Both the position numbers and the translations under genes were made by a program. Of a stretch of 64,000 nt of DNA, positions 25,292 through 35,538 are shown one piece after another. Source of the DNA: Anaerolineales bacterium (lineage in GTDB: Bacteria > Chloroflexota > Anaerolineae > Anaerolineales > Villigracilaceae); the NCBI GenBank assembly GCA_023382595.1, contig JAHDWB010000003.1, positions 279,570-343,569 on the forward strand, in the 5' to 3' direction. The notes beneath the pieces are model-generated. The model did no database searches, was not told the DNA's origin, and saw nothing but the letters and a program-made list of their open reading frames with translations. Every line of letters starts with the position of its first letter. Positions within the stretch are counted from its first letter, which is position 1.

Positions 25292-27592
25292 ATGGAACAA
25301 GCGCCTGCCGCATCGAACATCAACACCCATCTGAAAACGCCCTGGTTGCTTCCAGCGCGCCTCCTCTGGCTGACAGGTTCGCTGATTGCTCTGGGGCTGT
25401 TCCTTGCGGGTCTGCCCCTGCATACGCGGGAAATCCACGAGTTGTATCGCGGCGACATCCAGGCATGGTTGACTCAAAATCAAAATGGGGAGGTGCTCCT
25501 GTCACTGCATGCACCTTCCACCGCGGCGCAGGCGGGCATTCTGGAGGGGGATATTTTGCTGGCGGTGGATGGAGTGGAGATCACTTCAGCAGAGCAGGCG
25601 GATGAACTGCTCACTGGCGAGATCGGCGCGCCGGTCACCGTCAGCGTGCGGACCGGCAATTTTCCGGCGCGGCAGGTCACAGTCACGCGCGGAAGCTGGG
25701 CGGGAGGCATTCTCCTCGAGTACGGCTTATCCAGTCAATTTGCGGTCATCTTCGCGCTGGCAAGTGAACTCCTGCTGGCTGTGCTGTGTGTCGGCATCGC
25801 GATTGTGATCGTCCGCTACCGCTCGGATGACTGGATGGCATTGCTCTCCGCCCTCCTGATGATCGTGCTCCTGACCGGCTTGTCCCTGCCCGTAGTGGCT
25901 CTTGCGAACAGCCTGTTCAGCGGGTCTTACCCATACTGGATGGATGCCTGGATCGCATTCGGCTTTGGATTGCTGATCCTGTTCTTTTATCTATTTCCTG
26001 CAGGACGCTTCGCCTCGAACCTGACCCTTGGGCTGGCTCTCGTACTTGGACTTTGGCTGACGCTGGGGCTTTTTGAGCGTTCACTGTTGATCTGGTATCT
26101 GCCACGCGTGTTGTACATATCAGCCGCTGTATTCTGGATCACCACCGGAATGGTCGCCATGATACACCGCTATCAACTTGGAGACCCATTTCAACGCCAG
26201 CAAATCCGCTGGATTGTTTGGGGCGCGATTGCCAGCGCCGTGGGGCTGATGCTTCAAGTCTTTCCTCCTGTTTTCAACCTGAATGCTACGGCGCGTGTCA
26301 TCCATGATTTTCTGCTGTATCCGTTGGGGCAATTGTTGAAAGCCTGTCTCCCCCTTTCCATCGCCTTTGCCATCCTGCGCTACCGCCTGTGGAACATCGA
26401 ACTCATCCTCAACCGTGTGCTCGTGTATGGTTCGCTCTCAGTGCTGACGATGCTTGGCTATCTGGGAACGATCTTTGTACTGCACGTGTTATTCACCGGG
26501 CTTTCCAACCCCGTGATTTCGTTCCTCTCAGCAGGAGTGGTGGCGATTCTGTTCGAACCCCTGCGGCAGCGCTTGCAACGCGCGGTCAACCGCTGGATGT
26601 ATGGCGAGCGTGACGATCCCTATGCCGTCCTTTCGCAGCTGGTACAAACTCTGGAAACCACCCCTTCTGCCAATGAAGTCCTTCCGTCCATTGCAGAGAC
26701 CATCAGCCATTCGCTCAAGATTCCGCATGTGGCGATCTGGCTGGATCAGGATGGGAAAGAAAACAAAGCCGCCTCCTTTGGCGAAGAGACAACCGACCTG
26801 GTGTCCTTCCCACTCGTGTATCAGGGAGAGACCATCGGCAGGCTCGAAGTCGCCCGCCGCGCGCAGAATGAAGAATTTTCCGAGGCGGATCTGCGCCTCA
26901 TCGAAAACATCGCACAACAGGCTGGGGCTGCCGCGCAGACAGTCCGTTTGCACGCCGAGTTGGTCCGCTCGCGGGCGCAGATCGTCAATGAACGGGAAGA
27001 CGAGCGTTTGCGCATCCGCCGCGACCTGCACGATGAGCTGGGTCCCATGCTCGCTGCCCAGGGGCTGAAACTGTCTGCGGCGCGACAGATGATGCGCACA
27101 AAGCCCGAAAAAGCGGAGAGCCTCGTGGACGAGGTCATTCGCCAAAGCCAGCAGACCGTCGCAGATGTTCGCCGGTTGGTGCATGGTCTGCGCCCACCGG
27201 TGCTCGATCAACTGGGATTGGTGGAGGCGGTTCGGGATCTGGCACGGAATCATGGCGGAGGGCTGGCGCTAGAAATCATTGCACCGTCAGATGGACTTCC
27301 ACATTTGCCCGCTGCGGTGGAGGTCAATGCCTATCGCATCCTTCTCGAAGCCTGGAATAACGCAGTCAGGCATTCACACGCAAGCCGCTGTCTCGTAAAA
27401 TTTCAGGCAGAGCAAGATATGCTGGCCATTTCCATTCAGGACGATGGCGTTGGCATGCCAAAGGACTACCGGTCTGGTGTGGGGTTGCGCTCCATACGCG
27501 CGCGCGCCGAGGAGATCGGTGGCAATCTCAGTGTTGATCCAGTCCAACCGCACGGAACCCGTATTACCGTCAGACTACCGTTATCTTCTTAG
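25292..27592 (+). CDS. Membrane histidine kinase with extracytoplasmic PDZ and GAF domains (NarL-system type)
   Basis: Predicted 766 aa from ATG 25292 (AAAGG upstream). Order: TM segment about 22-42; PDZ domain about 65-135 (APSTAAQAGILEGDILLAVDG), probably outside; cluster of hydrophobic segments about 150-420; GAF domain about 450-565; HisKA_3 with phospho-acceptor RDLHDELG (His580); HATPase with N-box NAYRILLEAWNNAVRHS and DDGVGMP. It should phosphorylate the regulator encoded 15 nt downstream. PDZ domains in both this kinase and the preceding lipoprotein suggest they respond to the same peptide-like cue. Confidence 0.9.
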   Translation: MEQAPAASNINTHLKTPWLLPARLLWLTGSLIALGLFLAGLPLHTREIHELYRGDIQAWLTQNQNGEVLLSLHAPSTAAQAGILEGDILLAVDGVEITSAEQADELLTGEIGAPVTVSVRTGNFPARQVTVTRGSWAGGILLEYGLSSQFAVIFALASELLLAVLCVGIAIVIVRYRSDDWMALLSALLMIVLLTGLSLPVVALANSLFSGSYPYWMDAWIAFGFGLLILFFYLFPAGRFASNLTLGLALVLGLWLTLGLFERSLLIWYLPRVLYISAAVFWITTGMVAMIHRYQLGDPFQRQQIRWIVWGAIASAVGLMLQVFPPVFNLNATARVIHDFLLYPLGQLLKACLPLSIAFAILRYRLWNIELILNRVLVYGSLSVLTMLGYLGTIFVLHVLFTGLSNPVISFLSAGVVAILFEPLRQRLQRAVNRWMYGERDDPYAVLSQLVQTLETTPSANEVLPSIAETISHSLKIPHVAIWLDQDGKENKAASFGEETTDLVSFPLVYQGETIGRLEVARRAQNEEFSEADLRLIENIAQQAGAAAQTVRLHAELVRSRAQIVNEREDERLRIRRDLHDELGPMLAAQGLKLSAARQMMRTKPEKAESLVDEVIRQSQQTVADVRRLVHGLRPPVLDQLGLVEAVRDLARNHGGGLALEIIAPSDGLPHLPAAVEVNAYRILLEAWNNAVRHSHASRCLVKFQAEQDMLAISIQDDGVGMPKDYRSGVGLRSIRARAEEIGGNLSVDPVQPHGTRITVRLPLSS

Positions 27593-27606
27593 CAAAGGCA
27601 TACGAA

Positions 27607-28257
27607 ATGACGAATATCAAATTGATGATCGCCGATGACCACAAATTATTCCGCGAGGGAATCAAAGCCCTGCTTGCCGTCACCGATGACATTGAGATCG
27701 TTGGGGAGGCAGAAGATGGGGATGCCGCGCTAAAAAAAGTCCGTGAACTCGAGCCGGATGTCATTCTGATGGATATCAACATGCCGGGCTTGAACGGCAT
27801 TCGAGCGACCGAGCAAATCCTGGAGAAACAGCCACAGATGCGCATTATCATGCTGACCATGCTCGAGGATGATGCCTCGATCTTCCACGCGATGCGGGCT
27901 GGTGCGCGAGGCTATTTGTTGAAAGGCGCAGACCCGCAGGAAGTGCTGAGCGTCATCCGGGCGGCGGCAGAGGGGCAGGCGTTGTTTGGTCCGGCGATTG
28001 CCACCCGTTTGATGAATTACTTCAAGGAGCTAAGTGCCAAACCTGCCATCTCAGGCGCACCCTTTCCCGAATTGACCGAACGCGAACTGGAAATTCTGCG
28101 CCTGATCTCGCAGGGACTCAATAATCAAGAGATTGCGCGGAAGCTTGTGTTAAGCCACAAGACAGTTCGTAACCACATTACAAATATATTCAGCAAACTA
28201 CAGGTGGCTGACCGCGCCCAAGCCATTGTCCGCGCACGCGAGGCGGGGTTCAAGTAG
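27607..28257 (+). CDS. NarL/FixJ-family response regulator
   Basis: Predicted 216 aa. Receiver domain with acidic pair ADDH (residues 9-12), phospho-acceptor Asp56 in LMDINMPG and the conserved Lys in LLKGADP (about 108). C-terminal LuxR-type helix-turn-helix at about 150-212 (LTERELEILRLISQGLNNQEIARKL, SHKTVRNHITNIFSKL). Directly follows its probable kinase. Targets unknown; the CGGGACA repeats upstream of the operon are candidates for autoregulation. Confidence 0.94.
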   Translation: MTNIKLMIADDHKLFREGIKALLAVTDDIEIVGEAEDGDAALKKVRELEPDVILMDINMPGLNGIRATEQILEKQPQMRIIMLTMLEDDASIFHAMRAGARGYLLKGADPQEVLSVIRAAAEGQALFGPAIATRLMNYFKELSAKPAISGAPFPELTERELEILRLISQGLNNQEIARKLVLSHKTVRNHITNIFSKLQVADRAQAIVRAREAGFK

Positions 28258-28326
28258 ACAAACAAAAGAGATTAGGACGCGAACTTTATGAACTTGCGCG
28301 ATGAGGTTGTCCTTATGGACAGCGAT

Positions 28327-29508
<1,182 letters not shown>

Positions 29509-29608
29509 TGACAAAATTGTATCATTTTAGCGAATGTACAAAGCGCAATTATTGGAATCCGCAACGTCTCCCCAACCCTTGCCATCGCTGATAAAATTTC
29601 CATATACG

Positions 29609-29869
29609 ATGCCAACAGTAAAGATATTTGCCAACCTGCGTAAGATCGCAGGGACGAAGGAACTGTCCGCAGCAGGGACAACCGTCGGAGATGTGTTGAA
29701 CGGACTGCGGGAGCAGAATCCACTCCTCGTGGAAGCCATCCTGGAAGATGGCGCACTCCGTCCACATTTTGTCATCACCATCAATGGACATAACGCGCTT
29801 GACTTGAATACATCGGTCACCGAGCAGGATGTGATCGCAATTTTCCCGCCGATTGCAGGCGGATCATAG
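29609..29869 (+). CDS. MoaD/ThiS-family sulfur carrier protein
   Basis: Predicted 86 aa from ATG 29609 (MPTVKIFANLRKIAG). Ubiquitin-like fold: parallel strands KIFANLR and HFVITING, DVIAIFPPIAGG at the end. The family needs a C-terminal GG that is adenylated and thiocarboxylated to supply dithiolene sulfur for the pterin cofactor. Here the terminus is GGS, one residue too long. It lies 9 nt upstream of an AOR gene, a common pairing that supplies the tungsten pterin. Earlier in-frame starts (to 29534) are less likely. Confidence 0.87.
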   Translation: MPTVKIFANLRKIAGTKELSAAGTTVGDVLNGLREQNPLLVEAILEDGALRPHFVITINGHNALDLNTSVTEQDVIAIFPPIAGGS

Positions 29870-29878
29870 GAGAAACAA

Positions 29879-31660
29879 ATGGCTGGATGGTCTGAAAAAA
29901 TTTTGGAGATAGACCTAAGCACGCAGACGTACAAAACCTATCCGCTGGATATGGATATGGCACGTTTATACATCGGCGGGCGCGGACTTGGCGCGCGCTT
30001 GTTGTGGGACATGGTAGGACCCGATGTGGACTCGCTCTCGCCCGAAAATGTGTTGATCTTTACGAACGGTCCGCTGACGGGGACGGGCTATCAAACCAGT
30101 AACCGTTTTTCGGTGACGACAAAAAGCCCGTTGACCGGAACGATCCTCGATGCGAACTCCGGCGGCTTCTGGGGTATGCAATTCAGGAAAACCGGCTACG
30201 ATGTGATGATCGTGCGCGGGAAATCTGATAAACCCGTTTGGATCGAAATCAAGAACGCTGCGATCACCTTCCACGACGCAAGCGACTTATGGGGCATGCG
30301 CGTCTTCGCGCTGACGGAAAAACTCGGGCAGAATAACAACAAACGCAATGTGCTGTGCATCGGACCGGCTGGCGAGAACCTCAGCCGCATCGCCGCGATC
30401 ATGAACGACCGCGAACGCGCGTTGGCACGCGGCGGTCCCGGCGCAGTGATGGGGTCGAAAAATCTCAAAGCCATCGTCGTCGAAGGCAAAGACCGCCCCG
30501 AGATCGTGGATAAGGATCAGTTCAAGTTTTTACTTTATGAAGCGCGCAAGTCGCTCGCGCAAAGTCCGCTCACCAGCCAGGCACTGCCCGAGTTTGGCAC
30601 GGTCGTGCTGATGAACATCATGAACAATGTCGGCGCACTGGCAACCCGCAACCATCAGCAGACCCAGTTCGAAGGCGCGGAGGCGATCTCCGGCGAAGAA
30701 CTGACCGACAACTACCTCGTCAGGAACGCCTCGTGTTGGGCATGTCCCATCGGTTGTACGCGCATCAGCCGCACCGAAAAGGTCGAAGGCGAGGGTCCCG
30801 AGTTCGAGTCCACGTGGGCGTTCGGCGCGCAATGCGGCATCGCCGATCTGCCCGCCATCATTGAAGCCAACGCGCTATGCAATGACCTGGGTTTGGATAC
30901 CATCTCCGTCGGTTCGACAATTGCCTGCGCGATGGAACTTTCCGAAAAAGGCTTCATGGATTCAGAACTCCGCTTCGGACGCGCCGACCAACTGGCTCCC
31001 ACCATCGAAGCGATTGCCACCCGAAGCGGTATCGGCGCAGACCTTGCCGACGGCAGTCTGCGTCTGGCAACGAAGTACGGACATCCCGAGCTATCCATGT
31101 CATCGAAAGGACTCGAAATGCCTGCTTATGATCCGCGCGGCATGCAGGGACAGGGCTTGCTGTACGCCACGTCGAATCGAGGCGGATGTCACATGCGCGG
31201 CAACATGGTCGGTCCCGAAGTGCTGGGCGCGCCGAAGTTGATCGACCGCTTTCAGGTACAGGGCAAATCGAGTTTTGTGATCCTGCACCAGAACACCGCC
31301 GCCGCGATCGACTCGCTCGTCTTGTGCAAGTTCACCAACTACGGCGTGGCGGAGGAATATTTCGCGCGCGTGCTTTCGGCAGTGACGGGCATCAAATACT
31401 CCACCGGCGATATGATCAAGGTCGGTGAGCGCGTATGGAATTTGGAGAGACTTTACAACTTGCGTGAGGGATTCACCAACAAGGACGATACGCTCCCGCC
31501 GCGTTTGTTGAACGAAGCGCCGACCGATGGTCCATCGAAAGGCTGGGTCGTACAACTCGACTCCATGCTCAAGGAATATTATCGCGGGCGCGGCTGGGAT
31601 GAGCACGGCGTGCCAACGAAGAAGAAACTGGCAGAATTGGAATTGGAGGCATTATTATGA
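29879..31660 (+). CDS. Aldehyde:ferredoxin oxidoreductase family protein (tungsten-pterin)
   Basis: Predicted 593 aa, the AOR length. N-terminal domain with IGGRGLGARLLWD (about 31-43), ENVLIFTNGPLTGTG and the pterin-contact region RFSVTTKSPLTGTILDANSGGFWG (about 75-99, not given as a single catalytic unit). The [4Fe-4S] ligands are Cys286, Cys289 and Cys293 (CWACPIGC) and Cys483 (LVLCKFTN). It oxidises aldehydes to acids and passes electrons to ferredoxin in the cytoplasm. GGAG precedes the ATG; the stop overlaps the aldolase start (ATGA). The aldehyde could be the lactaldehyde/glycolaldehyde made by that aldolase. Confidence 0.93.
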   Translation: MAGWSEKILEIDLSTQTYKTYPLDMDMARLYIGGRGLGARLLWDMVGPDVDSLSPENVLIFTNGPLTGTGYQTSNRFSVTTKSPLTGTILDANSGGFWGMQFRKTGYDVMIVRGKSDKPVWIEIKNAAITFHDASDLWGMRVFALTEKLGQNNNKRNVLCIGPAGENLSRIAAIMNDRERALARGGPGAVMGSKNLKAIVVEGKDRPEIVDKDQFKFLLYEARKSLAQSPLTSQALPEFGTVVLMNIMNNVGALATRNHQQTQFEGAEAISGEELTDNYLVRNASCWACPIGCTRISRTEKVEGEGPEFESTWAFGAQCGIADLPAIIEANALCNDLGLDTISVGSTIACAMELSEKGFMDSELRFGRADQLAPTIEAIATRSGIGADLADGSLRLATKYGHPELSMSSKGLEMPAYDPRGMQGQGLLYATSNRGGCHMRGNMVGPEVLGAPKLIDRFQVQGKSSFVILHQNTAAAIDSLVLCKFTNYGVAEEYFARVLSAVTGIKYSTGDMIKVGERVWNLERLYNLREGFTNKDDTLPPRLLNEAPTDGPSKGWVVQLDSMLKEYYRGRGWDEHGVPTKKKLAELELEALL

Positions 31661-32268
31661 CCGACCAACGCATCTACGAACAATTTCGCGATATTGGACG
31701 CGACCTGTATACCGCCAATATGATCTCCTCCCATGCAGGCAACCTGAGCGTCCGCCTCGGTGACAAACTGGTCATCAAACGGCGCGGCGCCATGCTGGGA
31801 CAACTCAAACCGCACGATCTTGTGGAAACCGGCATAGAAAAAAACGACAGCGGTGTGGCATTGGCATCCTCCGAACTGCTCGCGCATCGCACCATCTACA
31901 TGAGCACACCCGCGCTGGCGATCGTCCACTGTCACCCGCGCACCGCAATTGCTTTTTCCCTCTCGCGCGATGAGATCGTCCCGATTGATAACGAAGCCGC
32001 ATATTTATTAAAGAAGATTCCCGTCGTCGCAGAGGAATTCGCATCCGGCACGCCTGAGATGGCGAACAAGGTCGCAAATGCGCTCAAAGATTACAAGATC
32101 ATCATGCTGCGCGGACATGGCAGTTTCGCCACCGGTCAAACCCTTGAAGAAGCCTTCCTGTGGACATCCATTTTGGAAGAAGCCTGTCAGATCATGCTGT
32201 ACGCGAAACTCATCGACGAACCGTTCATCGAATACCGCAAGATGAGCGAATCGTATACCAAGTTTTAG
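31657..32268 (+). CDS. Class II aldolase (fuculose-1-phosphate aldolase type)
   Basis: Predicted 203 aa. Class II aldolase/adducin fold: SSHAGNLSVRLGD (about 25-37), the catalytic-Glu region NDSGVALASSELLAHRTIY (about 65-83), zinc-binding HCHPRTAIAF (about 90-99) and RGHGSFATGQTLEEA (about 152-166). Members cleave deoxyketose or ketose 1-phosphates to dihydroxyacetone phosphate and lactaldehyde or glycolaldehyde. Translationally coupled to AOR by ATGA. Could also be a different short-chain aldolase or decarboxylase of the same fold. Confidence 0.88.
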   Translation: MTDQRIYEQFRDIGRDLYTANMISSHAGNLSVRLGDKLVIKRRGAMLGQLKPHDLVETGIEKNDSGVALASSELLAHRTIYMSTPALAIVHCHPRTAIAFSLSRDEIVPIDNEAAYLLKKIPVVAEEFASGTPEMANKVANALKDYKIIMLRGHGSFATGQTLEEAFLWTSILEEACQIMLYAKLIDEPFIEYRKMSESYTKF

Positions 32269-32280
32269 ACCGCTCCATTC

Positions 32281-32662
32281 TGTCAACACAGATAAGCAGA
32301 AAGTTTACGATAATTTGCTGCTCACTTTACGCGGCATGGAATCAGGCACGGATGATTTCGAGCAAAGGACGCGATCAAGTTGAGGGCAGGTGTCCGTTCA
32401 CAATGCAGGTTTCATCTGATGGTTGGTATATGATGTTGGGGGAAATTGTCGGTGACACAGAAATCGAGCGGATTGGTTGCGCTGTCTTGGCATGGGGATA
32501 TGAGAAAATACAAAGCTGGTACAAAGTTTCTTAAGTGGAATCAGGTCAAATGGAGGGGAGCCGCGCTTCATCTATAAAACGGGAACGGCTGATCTGAATA
32601 TCGTCGCACTGGTTTGGAGATGTCCGGCGAATGAGTATCAAAAGACATTTTCTTTTTTATGA
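32281..32662 (+). pseudogene. Possible decayed coding sequence, several frameshifts
   Basis: In the 598-nt gap between the aldolase and the second lacI, three frames hold successive protein-like stretches: DKQKVYDNLLLTLRGMESG (from about 32290), then CPFTMQVSSDGWYMMLGEIV and IERIGCAVLAWGYEKIQSWY (to a stop at 32534), then GGEPRFIYKTGTADLNIVAL to a stop at 32662. No start, no family recognised. The rest of the gap to 32770 is empty. Might be a chance reading. Confidence 0.35.
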
Positions 32663-32771
32663 GGTGCTTAACAAATTGACATAGCTGAATATGCCTCCTG
32701 CCATTCTTAGTTCAACCGCGTTATTCGCTTTACACTCCGAAGTGCTGATAATCGAGAATCCTTAAAATTTG

Positions 32772-32836
32772 TTGACTTTTCTCTTGTTCTATGCAATAAT
32801 GGGTTTACCGATAACGATACCGGTAATGTTGCCGGA
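32772..32836 (+). promoter_or_regulatory. Promoter and operator of the second lacI gene
   Basis: -35 TTGACT (32772-32777), 17-nt spacer, -10 AATAAT (32795-32800). Downstream, ACCGGTAATGTTGCCGGA (32819-32836) matches 15 of 18 bases of the perfect palindrome at 33929-33946, and a nearby CGATAACGATACCGG is a partial copy. Placement just after the start site predicts autorepression. Confidence 0.75.
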
Positions 32837-32866
32837 ATCGTTACTACACGAAAGCGGAATTCTGAT

Positions 32867-33895
32867 ATGGCGACCAGGAAACGTGTTGTAACTATTCAGG
32901 ATGTAGCAAAAACAGCAGGGGTGTCTGTTTCTACGGTTTCGCGCGTTTTAAACGGCAAGGTGGATGTAGCAGGAGATACGCAGAAGAAGATCCTTAAGGT
33001 CATAAACAGGCTTGGATACACATCAAATCTTGCGGCACGGAGCATGCGCAGCCGCCGCAATAATCTGCTCGGGCTGGTGGTTCCGGATATCGGTTTCCCC
33101 TATTCACAGGAAGTCATGAAAGGCATCAACCAGGCAATTGCAGAATCATCATTCGATTTGCTCGTTTACACCACGGGGGATATTCATAAAACAGGCACCA
33201 TCCTTCACGAACAACATTATGTTTCACTTTTGAATAATTCGATCACAGACGGCGTCATCATCGTCGCATCGGCTGCCGCCGAATTCATCACGGACGCCCC
33301 CATTATTGCGGTTGATCCACATATCGTTAATCCAAATTACCCATCCGTTCAGGGAACAAACTACCACGGCGCCATCGAAGTGATGGAATATCTGCTGAGT
33401 CTCGGGCACAGGCGCATCGGGTTTATTTGCGGTCGCCCCGAGATCGGAAGCGCGGAACGCCGCCTGAAGGGTTATAAGGATGCGTTGAAAAAGGCGGGCA
33501 TCGAGATCGATGAGCAGTTAATCGCTCATGAGGGGGATTTCTCTACAAAGACCGGCCGTCTGTGTGCTTTACAGCTATTAGAGTTGGATGAACCACCCAC
33601 CGCCATATTTGCCGCGAATGACCAATCCGCGATCGGTGTGCTTGAAGCTGCGGATGAAATGGGATTACGGGTCCCCGACAATCTTTCCGTTGTCGGGTTT
33701 GATAATATTTCAGAAGCAAAATACTTCAACCTGACCACTGTGGATCAATTCCTTTCGGAGATGGGATACATTGCCACCCAGATGCTGATCAAGATGGTAA
33801 ATAAGGAGGCACTGGATGTGCATGTGCACAAGGTCCCAACACAATTGGTCAAACGCGGTTCATGCCGGGCTTTATCCATATCAAATCCGGGATAA
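32867..33895 (+). CDS. LacI-family regulator of the cellodextrin/xyloside locus
   Basis: Predicted 342 aa. HTH at about 7-31 (VTIQDVAKTAGVSVSTVSRVL), hinge SNLAARSMRS (about 55-64) and sugar-binding-protein-like effector domain (LVVPDIGFPYSQEVMKGI, AIFAANDQSAIGVLEAADE, VVGFDNISEAKYF). It is expected to bind the palindrome TCCGGTAACGTTACCGGA found upstream of the importer operon and, degenerately, over its own promoter. LacI proteins of oligosaccharide loci usually respond to the imported sugar. Confidence 0.92.
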   Translation: MATRKRVVTIQDVAKTAGVSVSTVSRVLNGKVDVAGDTQKKILKVINRLGYTSNLAARSMRSRRNNLLGLVVPDIGFPYSQEVMKGINQAIAESSFDLLVYTTGDIHKTGTILHEQHYVSLLNNSITDGVIIVASAAAEFITDAPIIAVDPHIVNPNYPSVQGTNYHGAIEVMEYLLSLGHRRIGFICGRPEIGSAERRLKGYKDALKKAGIEIDEQLIAHEGDFSTKTGRLCALQLLELDEPPTAIFAANDQSAIGVLEAADEMGLRVPDNLSVVGFDNISEAKYFNLTTVDQFLSEMGYIATQMLIKMVNKEALDVHVHKVPTQLVKRGSCRALSISNPG

Positions 33896-33928
33896 AAAGA
33901 AGCCGGCAAATGGTATTTTTTTAATCGT

Positions 33929-33946
33929 TCCGGTAACGTTACCGGA
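33929..33946 (+). promoter_or_regulatory. LacI-type operator, perfect 18-bp palindrome
   Basis: TCCGGTAACGTTACCGGA, the central CG-type LacI palindrome, lies 153 nt before the importer gene. Downstream an SD-like AAAGGAGG within a 12-codon open frame (33950-33988) and a hairpin GCAGGTC (33988-33994)/GACCTGC (34021-34027) form a possible structured leader. Confidence 0.8.
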
Positions 33947-34098
33947 GAAATGAAAGGAGGTGATTTGAAAACCGCAAAAACAAAATAGCAGGTCCTCCAT
34001 AACCTTTCTGCGGGAAGGAAGACCTGCACCATCGTGCGGAGATAACTCCACACGTGCGCAGTATAACCCATTAAAAATCAATCTTGAAGGAGAAGAAC

Positions 34099-35538
34099 AT
34101 GCGTAAGTCAATCTTTGTAGTGCTGAGCCTGTTGGTTCTTGCAAGTATGCTGTTAGCCGCCTGTGGCGGAAGCACACCAGCGCCGTCCACCGGCGGAGAT
34201 AGCGGCTCATCCACATCGGGTGGAGGAGATGCCCCTGCTGACGGTAAAAGGGTGCTGAAGGTGTGGTCTTTCACCAATGAAATCCGCACCATGGCTGTTG
34301 CGTTTGAAGGCTTCTATCCGGATGTGGAAGTGGATGTCGTCTACACCATGATCCCGATGACCGATGGCGAATACCAGACCAAGTTGAAGGCAGCCATTGG
34401 CACCGCTGATGCGCCTGATGTGGTCGCCTTGGAAGCCGCTTTTGTAAAAGAGTGGGTCGAGGCGGATTTTCTCGCCGACCTGAACGACCTCCTGCCCTTG
34501 GCAGAAGAATTAGGGACCTTCCCTGCCGTGATCCAAGTTGGTTCGCATGATGGCGTGACAAAAGGCTTCTCATACCAGGCAACCCCCGGCGCGTTCTTCT
34601 ATCGCCGCAGCATGGCACAGGAATGCCTTGGAACCGACGACCCCGACCAGGTCCAGGCGATGGTTGCTGACATCGATAAATTCGTCGAAACCGCCGCCAA
34701 GATCAAAGAATGCAACCCCGATTACTTCACGGTCGGTACATCTGGTGAATTGTTCAACCCGTTCCTTGCCAACCGCTCCCAACCTTGGATCGTTGACGGC
34801 GAACTGGTGATCGACCCAATGGTAGTGGAATACATTGAGTTCGCCAAACTTATGCGCGAGAACGGATATGAGTCACAGGCTCAGCAGTGGACCGAAGGCT
34901 GGTTCGCCGGCATGAGTGACTCACTGGTCGGCGCCGACGGCAACCCCAAGAAAGTCTTCAGTTACTTCCTGCCGACCTGGGGTCTTCCCTACGTCCTGAT
35001 CCCCAACTCCGGCGATACCGGCGGCGACTGGGCGATGATCAATGGACCCCTTGCCTATCAATGGGGCGGCACTTGGGTGGGCGCAATGAAAGACAGCCCG
35101 AACCTTGACCTGGCAAAGGAATTCATCAAGTTCGTTGCACTCAATGAAGAGAACCTGACCAACTGGGCAACCGGCGTGTACACCAACGAATATCTAAAAG
35201 CCATCGATCCCACTGTGCCCGATGACCAGGCTCAGGCTCCCGGCGACTTTGTTTCCAGCCAGGTGGTGGTTGAGAAGATCACATCCACATTCGACGGCTC
35301 CGAACTATATAACTGGCTTGGCGGTCAGAACAACTATGAAGCATTTGGACAGGCGGCTCCGCGCGTCAACGGCTCCCTGCTCACTGGTTCTGACGATGCC
35401 ATTCAGCGCGCGCTCGAAAGCCAGCGCGACCAGTACCTGAACGGCGAGATCGACGTAGCCACGATGTGGCGGCAGTGGCTGGATCTGGTCCGCAGTGAAT
35501 TCCCCGACCTGAAACTTCCTGAACCGCCCGTACAGTAA
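34099..35538 (+). CDS. ABC transporter, sugar-binding lipoprotein (family 1)
   Basis: Predicted 479 aa from ATG 34099 (GAAGGAGAAGAAC upstream). Signal peptide with lipobox LAAC (Cys about 22) and a Gly/Ser-rich linker. Mature part is a MalE-like type II binding fold (KVWSFTNEIRTMAVAF, APDVVALEAAFVKEWVE, WGLPYVLIPNSG, LAKEFIKFVALNEEN). Aromatic-rich pocket segments (QWTEGWFAGM, YQWGGTWVGA) fit an oligosaccharide ligand. First gene of the importer-glycosidase operon under the LacI operator; cellodextrins or xylo-oligosaccharides are the likely cargo judging by the enzymes downstream. Confidence 0.9.
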   Translation: MRKSIFVVLSLLVLASMLLAACGGSTPAPSTGGDSGSSTSGGGDAPADGKRVLKVWSFTNEIRTMAVAFEGFYPDVEVDVVYTMIPMTDGEYQTKLKAAIGTADAPDVVALEAAFVKEWVEADFLADLNDLLPLAEELGTFPAVIQVGSHDGVTKGFSYQATPGAFFYRRSMAQECLGTDDPDQVQAMVADIDKFVETAAKIKECNPDYFTVGTSGELFNPFLANRSQPWIVDGELVIDPMVVEYIEFAKLMRENGYESQAQQWTEGWFAGMSDSLVGADGNPKKVFSYFLPTWGLPYVLIPNSGDTGGDWAMINGPLAYQWGGTWVGAMKDSPNLDLAKEFIKFVALNEENLTNWATGVYTNEYLKAIDPTVPDDQAQAPGDFVSSQVVVEKITSTFDGSELYNWLGGQNNYEAFGQAAPRVNGSLLTGSDDAIQRALESQRDQYLNGEIDVATMWRQWLDLVRSEFPDLKLPEPPVQ

